Shown: positions 34,911-45,797 of the stretch, one piece after another
How the letters are laid out: each line of letters begins with the position of its first letter
How positions within the stretch are numbered: the first letter of the stretch is position 1
NCBI GenBank assembly: GCA_022701365.1
Contig: JAKUHH010000072.1
Span: forward strand, 310,001 to 374,000
Source of the DNA: Mycocentrospora acerina
Taxonomy: Eukaryota > Ascomycota > Dothideomycetes > Pleosporales
Length of the DNA stretch: 64,000 nt
Direction of reading: 5' to 3'
Made by a program: the position numbers and the translations under genes
The notes under the pieces: generated by a model
What the model saw: only the letters and a program-made list of their open reading frames with translations
The model's database searches: none
What the model was told of the DNA's origin: nothing

Positions 34911-36434
34911 CTATTGATTTTCCGACAAATCCATGCCACCAAAACCTGACATTTCTTCATCGTCGTCCTGGGCTATGTCGTCATCAACCATTTGCATGTC
35001 GATAATCATATCTTCCTCCAACTTGTCATCCTCATAAATTCCTAGAGCTGCATCTACACCGTAAGAGCCTGTTAAATTCCTGATACGATTTGAGGTACGC
35101 ACGAGACCTGTCCACATATTTGTCTTGCTATGATCTTGGTAAGTATCTGAGTCTGTATCCGAATCTATGCCATCAGTTCTAGGCTCCATCTGAAATTGAT
35201 GAAACAAGGTAGGATTAGATGCAGTTTTGAGGCGCTCCAGAGGGCGAGGTATAGTAGAGTCGGAGTCTATCAAGCTCTCTTCTATGAATTCGCTTCGTAA
35301 TCGATTCTCGAAGGAACTGTCCATTTTGATGTTCTCTTCCTCATCTTCAACTATGGGTTTCTTAACAATGCGGCCAGAAGCATCACGCTCCCGCTCAAGA
35401 ATGCCAGCTGTCATGAGAAGCGTATATTCCGAAGTCCAACGAGAGAAAACAGCTTCATCGTAATGGCCTTCTTCAACCCGTGCGGCTCCTGATGGCGGAT
35501 GGTTCAGAAGGCGCGTGTAGTCCGTGGGATACAGCCATATCTCTTCTGGATGTTGTTGACAGTATATAACGCAGCGCGTGAGATCTAGAGCGCCGTGACC
35601 TATCGGAAAAATCTTGACTCCGTTCGTAAGATCTTTCAATGGAATAGCAGGTGCTACCTTCTTTCCTGCGTGCCAGAATCCTGCAACACTCACGCTGGGG
35701 GCATCGACATTCTGATGTGCGATGCTCTGATGCGTGCTGGCTGTCCACGACTTCCACTTTTGATCGGATCTGGCGCGGACGTTCATTGGTACTTTCATGG
35801 TGCGGTAAATGAAGTTTCTTGTAATCGGCCCTCGGGGCATGCTACGAAAGTAGTTGATTAATTTAGCGAGTGTAGCTGAAGTTACACCGTTACCGATCAC
35901 ACGATCCATGACGTCCCATGACTTGATTGATTCTGGCAGAAATGCTGTAATTTCCGCGAGAGTAATGTTGTCGTTAGGAAACTCAAGTCCTGACGAAGGC
36001 GCGTCAGCGAGCTTTCCAAAGTTGTGTGCTCCATGACCTCGCCTTTTCAAAGGATTCTTTGTGTAATCGATATCAGTGGTAGTCGATGTAAAAACTGATT
36101 TGACCGCTGCACTGGGCTCCAATAGCTGATAAATCGGACGTATATCCAGGATTAGAAATTTGAATCCTCGCCGAAGCGCTTCTGAATAGAATGGGAAAGT
36201 GTCAGGCTGATCTGGAAGGTTATGTGACGCATAGTAGTCAACTTTGCCTGATGGGACAGACTGATGTTTATAACGCCACTCAGTATTTCCAAGACGATAT
36301 TTATTGTAGTCACTTATGATCTGCCTCTCCACATGAACCCCTCTTATCAGAGCCTGCTCGGGGTCATATCGAGGGTCGAGTTTTACAGATTCATTATCCA
36401 TTATAGAGTCGCGGAAAGTGTCACTGAACAGCAA
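34911..36434 (-). CDS. Orphan paralog family member B (507 aa), unknown function
   Basis: Single-exon gene; translation may begin at 36434 or at the in-frame ATG at 36401 (MDNESVKL). No known domain recognised. Block 1 of the local family is at about residues 157-200 (NITLAEITAFLPESI, then MDRVIGNGVTSATLAKLI). Block 2 is at about 264-311 (IPLKDLTNGVKIFPIGHGALDLTRCVIYC, then LYPTDYTRLLNH). Between them, FIYRTMK resembles TYRKTM in member A. The C-terminal 170 residues are strongly acidic (runs such as DDKLEEDMIID and AQDDDEEMSG). No signal peptide. Function unknown; an intracellular protein is the simplest reading. Confidence 0.75.
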   Translation of the reverse strand: MLFSDTFRDSIMDNESVKLDPRYDPEQALIRGVHVERQIISDYNKYRLGNTEWRYKHQSVPSGKVDYYASHNLPDQPDTFPFYSEALRRGFKFLILDIRPIYQLLEPSAAVKSVFTSTTTDIDYTKNPLKRRGHGAHNFGKLADAPSSGLEFPNDNITLAEITAFLPESIKSWDVMDRVIGNGVTSATLAKLINYFRSMPRGPITRNFIYRTMKVPMNVRARSDQKWKSWTASTHQSIAHQNVDAPSVSVAGFWHAGKKVAPAIPLKDLTNGVKIFPIGHGALDLTRCVIYCQQHPEEIWLYPTDYTRLLNHPPSGAARVEEGHYDEAVFSRWTSEYTLLMTAGILERERDASGRIVKKPIVEDEEENIKMDSSFENRLRSEFIEESLIDSDSTIPRPLERLKTASNPTLFHQFQMEPRTDGIDSDTDSDTYQDHSKTNMWTGLVRTSNRIRNLTGSYGVDAALGIYEDDKLEEDMIIDMQMVDDDIAQDDDEEMSGFGGMDLSENQ

Positions 36435-37444
36435 AAAGATACAAAAAGTATCGCGTGGAGTATATCAATCTAATAGCTCAAGCCGTTAGAAGTCAATTAT
36501 TTTTTTGCTGCGACAAATTGTAAATAGTGAGTTGTGGTAAAATATCAGAGTGTACGATGCACAATTGAGTCGTAAGAATAGGTGGTAAATAGCTGAACAA
36601 AGCAGTTATGTAAGAACACAATTCTTCTTAGGACGTTACGGGTTGAGAGTAGATTTTGAGTATAATTTTCGTTGCTGCTGACTTTACTTGATAATTTAGA
36701 CAGTTTTGTCCCACTTTCTACTGGCTCATAGATGGCTAAGGTGACATGGAAAGCCCCGCGATTCGATCTGGGTGTGGATCTGAGCATAAATCAAATCAGA
36801 TCGGCTTACTACGGATGCGCCTGATAACCCCATTTTACCTCAACTTCAATGCCCTAACTACTTCTGCAAAGAGGCCTTCCTGTTAGCGGAATTCGCATCG
36901 ATCAAATTTGGATGGATCCATCTTCTGAAACCTTATGTTGCGCACTCCAAGAACCATTTTTTGGTCTCAAGCCTCATGTGTAATGTCCAAACATAACCCC
37001 ATTTACAAGCACCGACTCAGCATTCCGCGTTACGCGTCAAGGCAGTCAGCATTCTGTCTCAAGCATAATAACCCCGAAAATATTTCCTAAAGTTCAGCAT
37101 TCAGGAAGGACGGTCGAGGTGATGACGTCCTTACCCCTCGTCTCTCCAAGAAAAGCTAGAGCGAAACTGGCAGGTCAAGACTTCACTGAGCTTTCTATGT
37201 CTTGATGTTTCAACCTCATTCGTCTTAATCTATGCAGGTGCATATGTTCACTCAAGTAAATTATACTAATTCTCGATACTTCCCGCTGCCAATAATACTG
37301 AGCATGATAAGAACGATAGTCTGATGACTATCCTGCCAAGGATGGATATTAGGTTGCGATGTTGGCAGAATCTAACGAAGTATAAGAGTATGACCGTATT
37401 GTAAGAGCGGTGTATTATCCATCCCATCGGAAGGATTCCCCATC
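36435..37444. other. Intergenic region, divergent promoters
   Basis: Between orphan member B (minus) and the carboxypeptidase (plus). No gene seen. Confidence 0.45.
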
Positions 37445-38882
37445 ATGAGGTTCATCCTCAATTTCGTTTGGTTTTCTCTTGCCGCGAGTGCAACTATTCG
37501 CAGTCCATCGGCAACATCCTATGACGGGTTTCGAGTATACCGTATCAAAGTTGGAAAGCAGTTAGCATTGGTGCAGCAAAAGCTCTCTGAGTTGTCGACC
37601 TACCAAACATGGGAGCAAAGCCATGACAAGATCGACGTCGTCATTTGTCCCAACGACGTTGAGAAGTTCGAGTCATTGGGGCTTAGCATCCACCTCATGC
37701 ACGAGAATTTAGGAAATTCAATTTCCAAAGAGGCAGAATCCAGAACAGTTGCAAAAGTTAAGAGACAGAATGAAGACCACAGCGCTGATGACCCCTGGTT
37801 TGACAGCTACCATCCGTACCATGATCATATCCAGTACTTTCGAGGTCTTCAACAGTCATTTCCAAACAATTCAAACTGGACCAGCTCAGGTACATCTTAT
37901 GAAGGACGTGATCTCTTTGGTATTCACATGTGGGGCAAAGATGGTCCTGGAAAGCCGGCAATTCTCTGGCATGGAACGGTTCACGCTCGAGAATGGATTT
38001 CAGCGCCGGTAGATTTGATTCTAAAGCCTCCATTTGAGTGAATAGAAAATTCTGACTATCTGCAGACTGTCGAATACATCACCAAGGAGCTTATTGAAGG
38101 CTACAAAGCTGGTGACAATCTTACTCAGTCCTTTTTGGATCGGTACGATTTTTACATACTTCCAATAGTCAATCCTGATGGTTAGTTCTATCATTCCCTT
38201 TGATACTCTCAATCGTTAACAATTTCTAGGCTTTGTATGGTCTCAAACAAACGACCGTCTATGGCGCAAGAACCGTCAACCACCACCAGCAAATGCGGCA
38301 AACCAGACCTGTTTTGGACGCGACATCAACCGCAATTGGGAGCAAGGATGGGACGCAAGCTCACGTGGCGCTTCAACCAACCCTTGCTCTCAAGTATACC
38401 GTGGAGAGAAAGCACGTGACGCTCCAGAGAATGCAGGACTGGATGACTTTGCCAGAAAGATCCGCGACACTCAGGGCATCAAGTCATTCATTGACTGGCA
38501 TAGTTATAGCCAATTGATACTCATGCCATATGGCCACAAAGAGACACTCTATGCGCCTGAACTCGGCAAATGGACAAAAGCTGCTTCTCTGATGAGTCAG
38601 GAAATTGCTGCCAATTCGTCGAACGCGACGACGTTCACCTTTGGCCCTAGTGGAGCTGTGCTGTACCCAACTACTGGTACCTCTGTGGATCACATGTATG
38701 AGACTGGTCGTGCCGAATGGTCCTTCACCATCGAGCTGCCTGATACTGGTGACTTTGGTTTCGTATTGCCACCTGAGCGCATCCGAGCAGCTGCCGAGGA
38801 ACAATGGGTGGGACAAAAAGTGCTGTTGAGCTTGCTGGATGAGGAGTTTTTTGATGGCAACGGCCCAGCACTCCTTATGTGA
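37445..38882 (+). CDS. Secreted M14 zinc metallocarboxypeptidase (carboxypeptidase A-like)
   Basis: Secreted exopeptidase that removes C-terminal residues. Three exons (37445-38008, 38066-38180, 38230-38882) join in frame to 443 residues. A signal peptide (about 1-16) precedes an activation-peptide region (YRIKVGKQLALVQQKL... to ISKEAESRTVAKVKR). The catalytic domain follows. Zinc ligands H and E are in WHGTVHAREWISAP, and the third ligand is in FIDWHSYSQLILMPYG. The catalytic glutamate is in FTIELPDTGDFGFVLP. The substrate-binding NPDG and GRDINRNW motifs are present. All key residues appear intact. It lies between members B and C of the orphan family, with no obvious functional link. Confidence 0.93.
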
Positions 38883-39459
38883 TTCCATACTGGAGTCTTT
38901 GCAGATCACACCTATTTAGAAGGTTTGATGATGGAAATTGATACAATACTGCAGGCAAATAATTTGAATGATCCGAATGTAGCGTGTAACCCAAGCGGAG
39001 AACGGTGGCTTGAATTTTTGCATTGACATGATCACATTTCCTGGTTCTTGCAGGTTAACCGTTGTGTCCTGAAGTTTTTTCTAGACCTAGAGGCACTACT
39101 CCATCTATGTCATCTCTATCGCCAACAAGCTTTTCTACGTACTGTATCTCTACCACCCAACCATTGCTAATTCCCAAATCCCTTGGTATTGCAATCTCTC
39201 CTAAACCAGTGCCCAAAAAGAGCTGGATTAATATCTTAGGTCATGCGCGTGACGTTAAAGTTAAAGTGAAGTCGACAATTCGCGAGACGTTAGTGTGGCG
39301 AAGGCGGAACCCCAGTAGCGAGATCGCTCATCATTCACTCTCACCATCACCGCCAGCACCTTATATGAGACTAAGATCAGACATAGTCTCCACTCCCCTA
39401 CACCCAAAAAGCTGCAACAACACCAGCCTAAGTTTTTGACAGCTCACATAGCCAGCAAT
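38883..39459. other. Intergenic region with a short open frame (39107-39439)
   Basis: Directly upstream of orphan member C. An open frame from the ATG at 39107 to 39439 (about 110 residues, Ser/Pro-rich and basic) could be an upstream ORF or part of an alternative first exon. It has no recognisable family, so I do not call it a gene. Confidence 0.4.
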
Positions 39460-41829
39460 ATGGACAGCACCTACCGTACGCCATCTCCTTTGATGTACGA
39501 GGATGATTCAACCTGTAAGTCGACACTGAGCTTACTAGAGTTCTGTAAAATTAACAACGAAAGCAGGCTGTGCGTCCTCCCAGGATGAGCAAACTATTAA
39601 CTACAACAACACATTCTCTCGCACGAATGGGATTCCCGTACCGTTGACGCCTACAAAGCAGCGACTTCAAATTAGTTGGCATGGGCTTTTGTCGCCGCAT
39701 ACGCCGAGTTCTATGGATGATATGCCAGGCTATCTCCCACAAACAGATACCAACATCACCAAGACAAACATTTCTGGATTGCAGCGGAACACTGTGAACG
39801 ACATGCAGCTGCTAGAACATTTTTCTTCTGTAGGCAATGTTCGGAATGATGTGGATATTGCAACCACAACGCCAGGGCTTGCTTCAACCTATGGGAACCT
39901 GAATCAGTCTGATATTCCATTGACCATCGAGGTAGGTAGTGAGGGAGAGGTAGAATGTGGTATCGGGCAGCCGCACGATGTGATACTGCCTCCCCTACAG
40001 CTTTCGGGTACCTCTGATGAATTGCAACGACATGAAAAAGTCGCCCTCACCTCCAAAGTGAAAAGTTATGAGCAAAATGCTAGTTCGACTACCGACGGGC
40101 TACGTCGTAGTACAAGGATCAGAGGCAAAATAAAGGGTGAGCTATCCTCAACGAAGTCTGATATCCGTATACTAAGACGTTCATCTCATCAGATATACTT
40201 CCTACTTTCTCATCTCCCACGAAGGCAAAAAAGGCGTCATTGACATCGGCACATTTAGTTACAAACGTGCCTCCGTCAGTATTGATCCCCAAATCTGTGC
40301 CAAATCTCACGGAAGCGGAGCCCACAGACTCACCATTTAAAGTTGGCATTTCCAACACAGGTAACTTACCAGTTCTGCTCTCGGATCAGTGGCAGCTTCA
40401 ATATCCACCTGGAGGTAGTACGCATCCATCTTACCCATGGCCTGTCATGGATCCTCGTCTTGTTTTCCAAACTCACTTTGTTCCACTCAACAATGGTCTG
40501 CCAGACGTATCACAAATGTCACCGCTAGTCCTTCCGATGGGATGGACACATACGTCTTGGTCTGGCTTGCTACCTGTTGTTTTTGACTCTCACCGACAAG
40601 CATTCAAGCTTACTCCGATTGGGCCGATTCCCTTGACGTGCGAAGAGCTTCACCAGGGTGGCTTACATCGTTATGTTCCTTCTGGTGACTTGCATCCTGA
40701 ATTTGGGTTGTTACCAGATATGCTGGAGCTTAGCGACGGTTCGGACGCTGATGTCTTCAACTTTGACCACATAGACTGGGTCCTACCGTGGGCTGCTCCT
40801 GGGGGACTTTTGGTGTCGCAAGTGGATAATGAGGATTCGGGATCTTTGAATGAAAAGGGAAGACCTTGTTCGCCAGAAACAAGTTCAACATCAGACGTTC
40901 CACCGACAGATGTACGCGACTGCCCCGACAACATTGTCGACTTGGAAGACGCCTGGCGATGGTTGATGGAAAAAGAGCAAAACCCTGACAACGTATTTGT
41001 TCACACATCGAAGAAATCTTGGAAAGGCACAGGCATATACTGTTCCTCTCGCAAGATCAAAGCACCGATTCCTAGCCTTATGGCTCTCGCTTTAAGCAAT
41101 GCCTCTGAAAACCCAGAGGGCTACCTCAGCAAACAAAATAACCGCGAATTCTGTTCATTCAAGAGTGTCGCGACTCCTGTACACATCGACATAACTCTCC
41201 TCCAGGACACAGAATTCACACTGATAGAATTTCTTACATACTTCTCCAATCACTATGCGTGGCGCAAAGGTGCAGACCGGCTCGCTCGCTCTGGAATGTC
41301 TGCAGGAGATATCATGAATACCATCAACATGATTCGGGGCCTTTCCGGTGAAGCTTGCCGCAAATCATCAACCATAAACGGCAATGTATTCCTTGAGAAG
41401 GAGGGTCCAGGTAGCATCAAAAGGGCCAAGATTGTTCGCGAGGAGGATGAAGTGAGCACCTACACTGCTGAAGGTTGGGAATACAGCACCTGGGAGACTA
41501 CAGACTATCCTCTGTTTGGTCTAGCCCACGGAGTTCTCGAGCTACCGACTGGTACCGACGCCGGACCTATCACCGCATTGATCCTTTGGTGTCGTAGCAA
41601 CGGCCGCTACAGAGTCATGCTAAGCGAAGTGCCTGAACTTCTCAAAGAGGCAAATATCGAGCCGCTTATCCAATCTGGCGAAAATGGGTGTCCAGACAAA
41701 GAAGTGGTTGGACGTTATGCTGAAGATTTGAAAGTTGATCGGCTGCGTGTTTTGAAGACTCTGTCGAAGAAGAAGCGACAAATAGAAGACAGCGAAGACA
41801 AACAAGACAAGAGGAGGAAGACTGAGTAG
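39460..41829 (+). CDS. Orphan paralog family member C (753 aa), unknown function
   Basis: Three exons (39460-39514, 39567-40136, 40193-41829) join in frame. The second intron (56 nt) has a TACTAAG branch site and ends TCATCAG. The first 250 residues are Ser/Thr/Asn-rich with a basic LRRSTRIRGKIK patch. A central part is Pro/Trp-rich (YPPGGSTHPSYPWPVMDP). Block 1 of the local family is at about 549-594 (EFTLIEFLTYFSNHY, then DRLARSGMSAGDIMNTI). Block 2 is at about 646-694 (YPLFGLAHGVLELPTGTDAGPITALILWC). The C-terminus is a lysine/arginine-rich tail (SKKKRQIEDSEDKQDKRRKTE) that could be a nuclear signal. No known domain recognised. It is on the opposite strand to members A and B. Confidence 0.75.
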
Positions 41830-43020
41830 CAATCGGTCCGAACAAGATCTGTAAGAGGGGAGCATGGAATGAAAGTAAGCTAAACACGAGTCATTTGGCT
41901 AAATATTGGGGCTTCTTTCTGCAAAGGGTAGCTTGTCATTGGGTTGCGACCGAATTGTATTTTTGGTTACTCGCACGCAAGACTCTGTCTTGATGACCTT
42001 CATACATCACATGCAAATAGTAGAGAAATAGCGCATTGGAACTCGATATTTAGTGTTATAATGATCGAATTGTCCACTTGACAAGTAAAGTGCTGGCCCT
42101 GAAGATTGCAAGGACATTCACCAAGGAATGAATCATGGCGAGCGATGTAGTTCATTGGCTGGATATCCCATTCCCGCTCTTCCACAAGACCCTGTCACAA
42201 AGTACGTTCGAGATTCATAAGCTAGCCTGGCGAAGTATCCTCGTATTTGCACTTTACCAAAAGTAATCCTAATCTTACATTTCTATTTAGTCTAGTGACG
42301 CATAGCATTTTGATGGGCAAGATGATGAAGCAAAATTCAGGAGCACGATTAACCCTTGCACCTAGTTCGAACCATAAGCAGTCAAGACAGAAACCGCACT
42401 CATGAAAGTGATGGACATTGCTCACCCTCGTCTTTTGCCAGTGCTGCAGAGATTTCATCACGCAGAGTGGTACCAAAACGTATATAATCGCGAGGAGAAG
42501 TCTTCCTTCAAAAGCAGGCGATAACGCAATCGGAAAGGCAGACACAAGACATGATGAAAATCCACAGTATTCCACAAAAAAAGGGCCAACCCCGAAAATA
42601 CTCCGAAGTTGCGGAGCTCCAAGTGTGGAGATTATTATTCAGCAATCGATTTTTTTCAATGTCGCATTTGGAAAACTTAAATAATGACCAAGTCCATGGA
42701 TTAGCAATATGCAAACGTTATAGATGAGATTCTTGATTACTCAAGAAAATAATATAGTCTATGCTCGATGAGGCTACACTAACAAAACGTGATATGTTTT
42801 CTTAGACAGCGTACAAGGTTGCTAAAGAGCGGGAGGTCTGGCAACAGTAAAAGGATCTAATCTAACAGTTACATTGGGATATTTGCATACATTTAATCAC
42901 AACTGTTTGCAAAGAGTTGCTCTCTCAGATAATCGTATATGTCATAAATTCGTGTCAAGTTTATCTACATCTTCGCGAGTGCGTATTTGCCATGTCTCGG
43001 TATCCTCCTTTGCGTCGCGC
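41830..43020. other. Convergent intergenic region
   Basis: Between the 3' ends of orphan member C and the sugar transporter. No gene or repeat recognised. Confidence 0.5.
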
Positions 43021-44668
43021 CTAAGAAGCATATTCATCTTCCTTAATCGATCGGCCCTTCTCCACTGCGCTTTGGTGCACGAGTGAGCCCGTGAATGGCT
43101 TCTTTGACTCCCTGACAATATCCATGATCGAGTGATTCTCTGTGAACATTGTCTCTAGCTCCTCCAAACTGCGACCCATTGTCTCGGGGTAGGCGAAGTA
43201 TACGACGGGAACAATGAGCGCGGAGATGATGAGGAACACGAGGTAGTATTTCCAACCGATTGTGTCAATAGCAACCTAGAAAAGAGAGTCAGTTACGCTA
43301 CTTGGATAATAATATATCTTGCGGAAAACTCACCGGTGTAACCATGTTGATGACAAAGTTCCACAGCCAATGATTTGCCGTACTGATGCCGGCCATTGGG
43401 ACACGGAGTCTTGTTGGTGCAACCTCAGTGCAGTAGAGGAAGTTTGCGCCTAGGAAACCGATGGGAATAAAAAAGTTGAATAGGAAGACAAAAAGCGCAG
43501 AGGCAATTTGTGCAGACTTGTTGCTCTTGGGAAAGCTGGATGCGACGGCAAGCGCAAGCATGCATGAAGCCATACCGCAGCCGCTAAACATGAAGAGCTT
43601 GCGACGTCCGAATCGGTCGATGGTGAAAAAGGCGACGAAGCAGGAGAGGAACTTCCATGTCAGTGCACCACCGGAAAGAATGCGGGATATTTCGCTGTCG
43701 AGCCCAAGACCTTGTTGGAAGATGATCTGAGATTTATTGTCAGTGGTGCGAATACCCAAGTCAAGAGGAAATCTTACGGTCGAATAGGTCGAGATCAAGT
43801 TGCTTCCACACATCTGCTGTAGGAACTGCAGGAAGATGCAAAGCAAAAATCTGTAGAAGAGCTTATCCTCACCCATGGTGAAGATGTCGCTCATCTTTGC
43901 AGCACTGCGGCCAGTCTCCTCGAGTGCGAGCTCGATTCCACCAATCTCAGCATACACTTCAGCATCATCATGCGGTACACCTTTGAAAGAAGCCAAGGCG
44001 ACCCTCGCCTCTTCAATTCTACCCTTGTTTACGAGCCAGCGCGGAGATTCGGGAATCATGAATACAGTCGCCAGTGGAACCAAGGAAATCAGGCAGGGAA
44101 TTGCAAGAGGGATTCGCCATTGCAGAGGCTTGTTGTCGATTTCAAAGAAGGCCAGATTGATCCAAGCCTCAAGAAGATAGCCGAGACTGATGAAGCAACC
44201 ATCCAGTACAACATGCTTTCCTCTGTTGGCGGTAGAAGAACATTCGGACTGCCATACTGGCACTGTTGCGCTAAGTGTTCCGACACCCCAGCCGAGGATG
44301 AACCTTCCAACGATGAACTGGGCAAGCTGAAAACTTGTGCACTGCAGGATTTCGCCAATGAGGGTGAGGATTGCGGCACCAAAGATAACCTTTCGACGTC
44401 CAAACACGTCACCAATCCAGGAGCAGGACAGAGCTCCGAATAGAGCTCCAATGGTGAATGTAGCAACAACAGCGCCTTGAACAGTCGACTTGTGACTCTT
44501 CTCAGCTCCTTTGGCGTCGATGGTATCAATTTGCGGGAAGTGGTCGTTCCAGTCGCGCAAGGAGAGAAGACCTCCTACACCTGACTGGTTGTAGCCAAAG
44601 AGAACAAACGCCGGCAGAACGACCAGCAAGAGCTGGGCCGTTTGGAGCTTCTTTCCAGTGAAGCCCAT
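43021..44668 (-). CDS. Sugar-porter family MFS transporter
   Basis: Plasma-membrane hexose or related sugar/polyol transporter. Three exons (44668-43778, 43726-43334, 43275-43021; introns 51 and 58 nt) give 512 residues, the family's usual length. Family motifs seen are DVFGRRKVIFGAAIL (loop 2-3), VPVWQSECS, the PESPRWLVNKGR motif after helix 6, DRFGRRKLFMFSG (loop 8-9), and PETMGRSLEELE at the end of helix 12. Twelve membrane helices fit. Its 3' end is 1.2 kb from orphan member C. Its start lies 1.1 kb from the stop codon of the isocyanide synthase gene, which is on the same strand. Membership in that locus is possible but unproven. Confidence 0.92.
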
Positions 44669-45797
44669 GACGTAGGGATATGTGCTATATGACGGGGAGA
44701 ACAAGGCCGAGTCGACTCGTAGAGCGAACTGCGACAAAGGGAGATGAATCGAGGGAGAGGGTGAAAAAAGTGAACGACAAGCAGACGACGGCAGGTATTT
44801 GTACCCTGGATTCCTCCCCACATTATTACAATAGCAGTGTGGGTGTTATACTGGAGACTCCACCTTGGGGTTATCGGAGAAACAGCAACGGTTCACAGCG
44901 TGGCCCGACACCTGTGCAGAGTGCGAGGCTCCGACATCCCGAGGCCGGATACCCCAGGTCGGACTCGGGAGACTCACCGGATCTGGAGAAAACCACGCCC
45001 AAAGTGCTTCAACAAGTGTAAACGGGGCGGATCTTGACCGACTTGGCGGGGATGCAATGAGTGGATGGCTAAATCGCCCCAGCGGCAAGAATAGGACATT
45101 GGTAGCCGGCCACGGTGACGAGTCGCCCGTAGCGTGCAGCAAGAATTTGTTGAGCGAACACCTGACGGTAGACGCTTGTCGGCGAATGCTTGCAATGCTA
45201 CGGATGAACGGTCGAGGTTGGTGGAGCATTGAGAGGCTCTGCAGGCGTGGCTTTTACCAAGCTTTTCCAAGAGGAGCTTGGTGGACTTGGCTCCACTTTA
45301 GTCTCAGCCTATAATTCGTCTGCTCTTAATCATCGGCAGTTTGATGCCCCACTACGTCGGTGTTTGTTCGAATCGTGGGTACGAGTAGCGCGGCAGGCCT
45401 TGCGAGGAGGATGCTACCTTTCTGTAGAAACTGCGTATACATCTCCGAGGACGGTCAAGCATGCTTGAGGATAACTCTTGGCTGCATATTCGCATTGTCG
45501 CTGAGGTGGACAGGCACCACCTTTCATTTGCGCCGTGTTCGAAAGAAAATTGCTTCTCAGACTGTATGCGAGGCTGCAGATCTCGGAGGCCAACGAGAAC
45601 GCGTGGATGGCTGCTGACAGTCCAACACTAGTCGTGCATAGCGCGCTCTGCAGACGTCACCGTTACACGGCCGGGAATAGTCACGACGCGACACATGAGG
45701 AAAAGGCGCTTCCAGAGCTGGGTAGAATATCAGACGGACATGGAATTATACTGTCTACACACAAATACGAGAAGACCAACGCCAGAATACCCAACAC
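44669..45797. other. Intergenic region
   Basis: Promoter side of the sugar transporter and 3' side of the isocyanide synthase gene. Several overlapping open frames of up to 149 codons occur on both strands, without motifs or a consistent splice model. Confidence 0.45.

Noticed and set aside
44865..45314. Plus-strand open frame of 149 codons between the sugar porter and the ICS gene
   Set aside because: No motif, overlaps similar frames on the other strand, and no splice partners.
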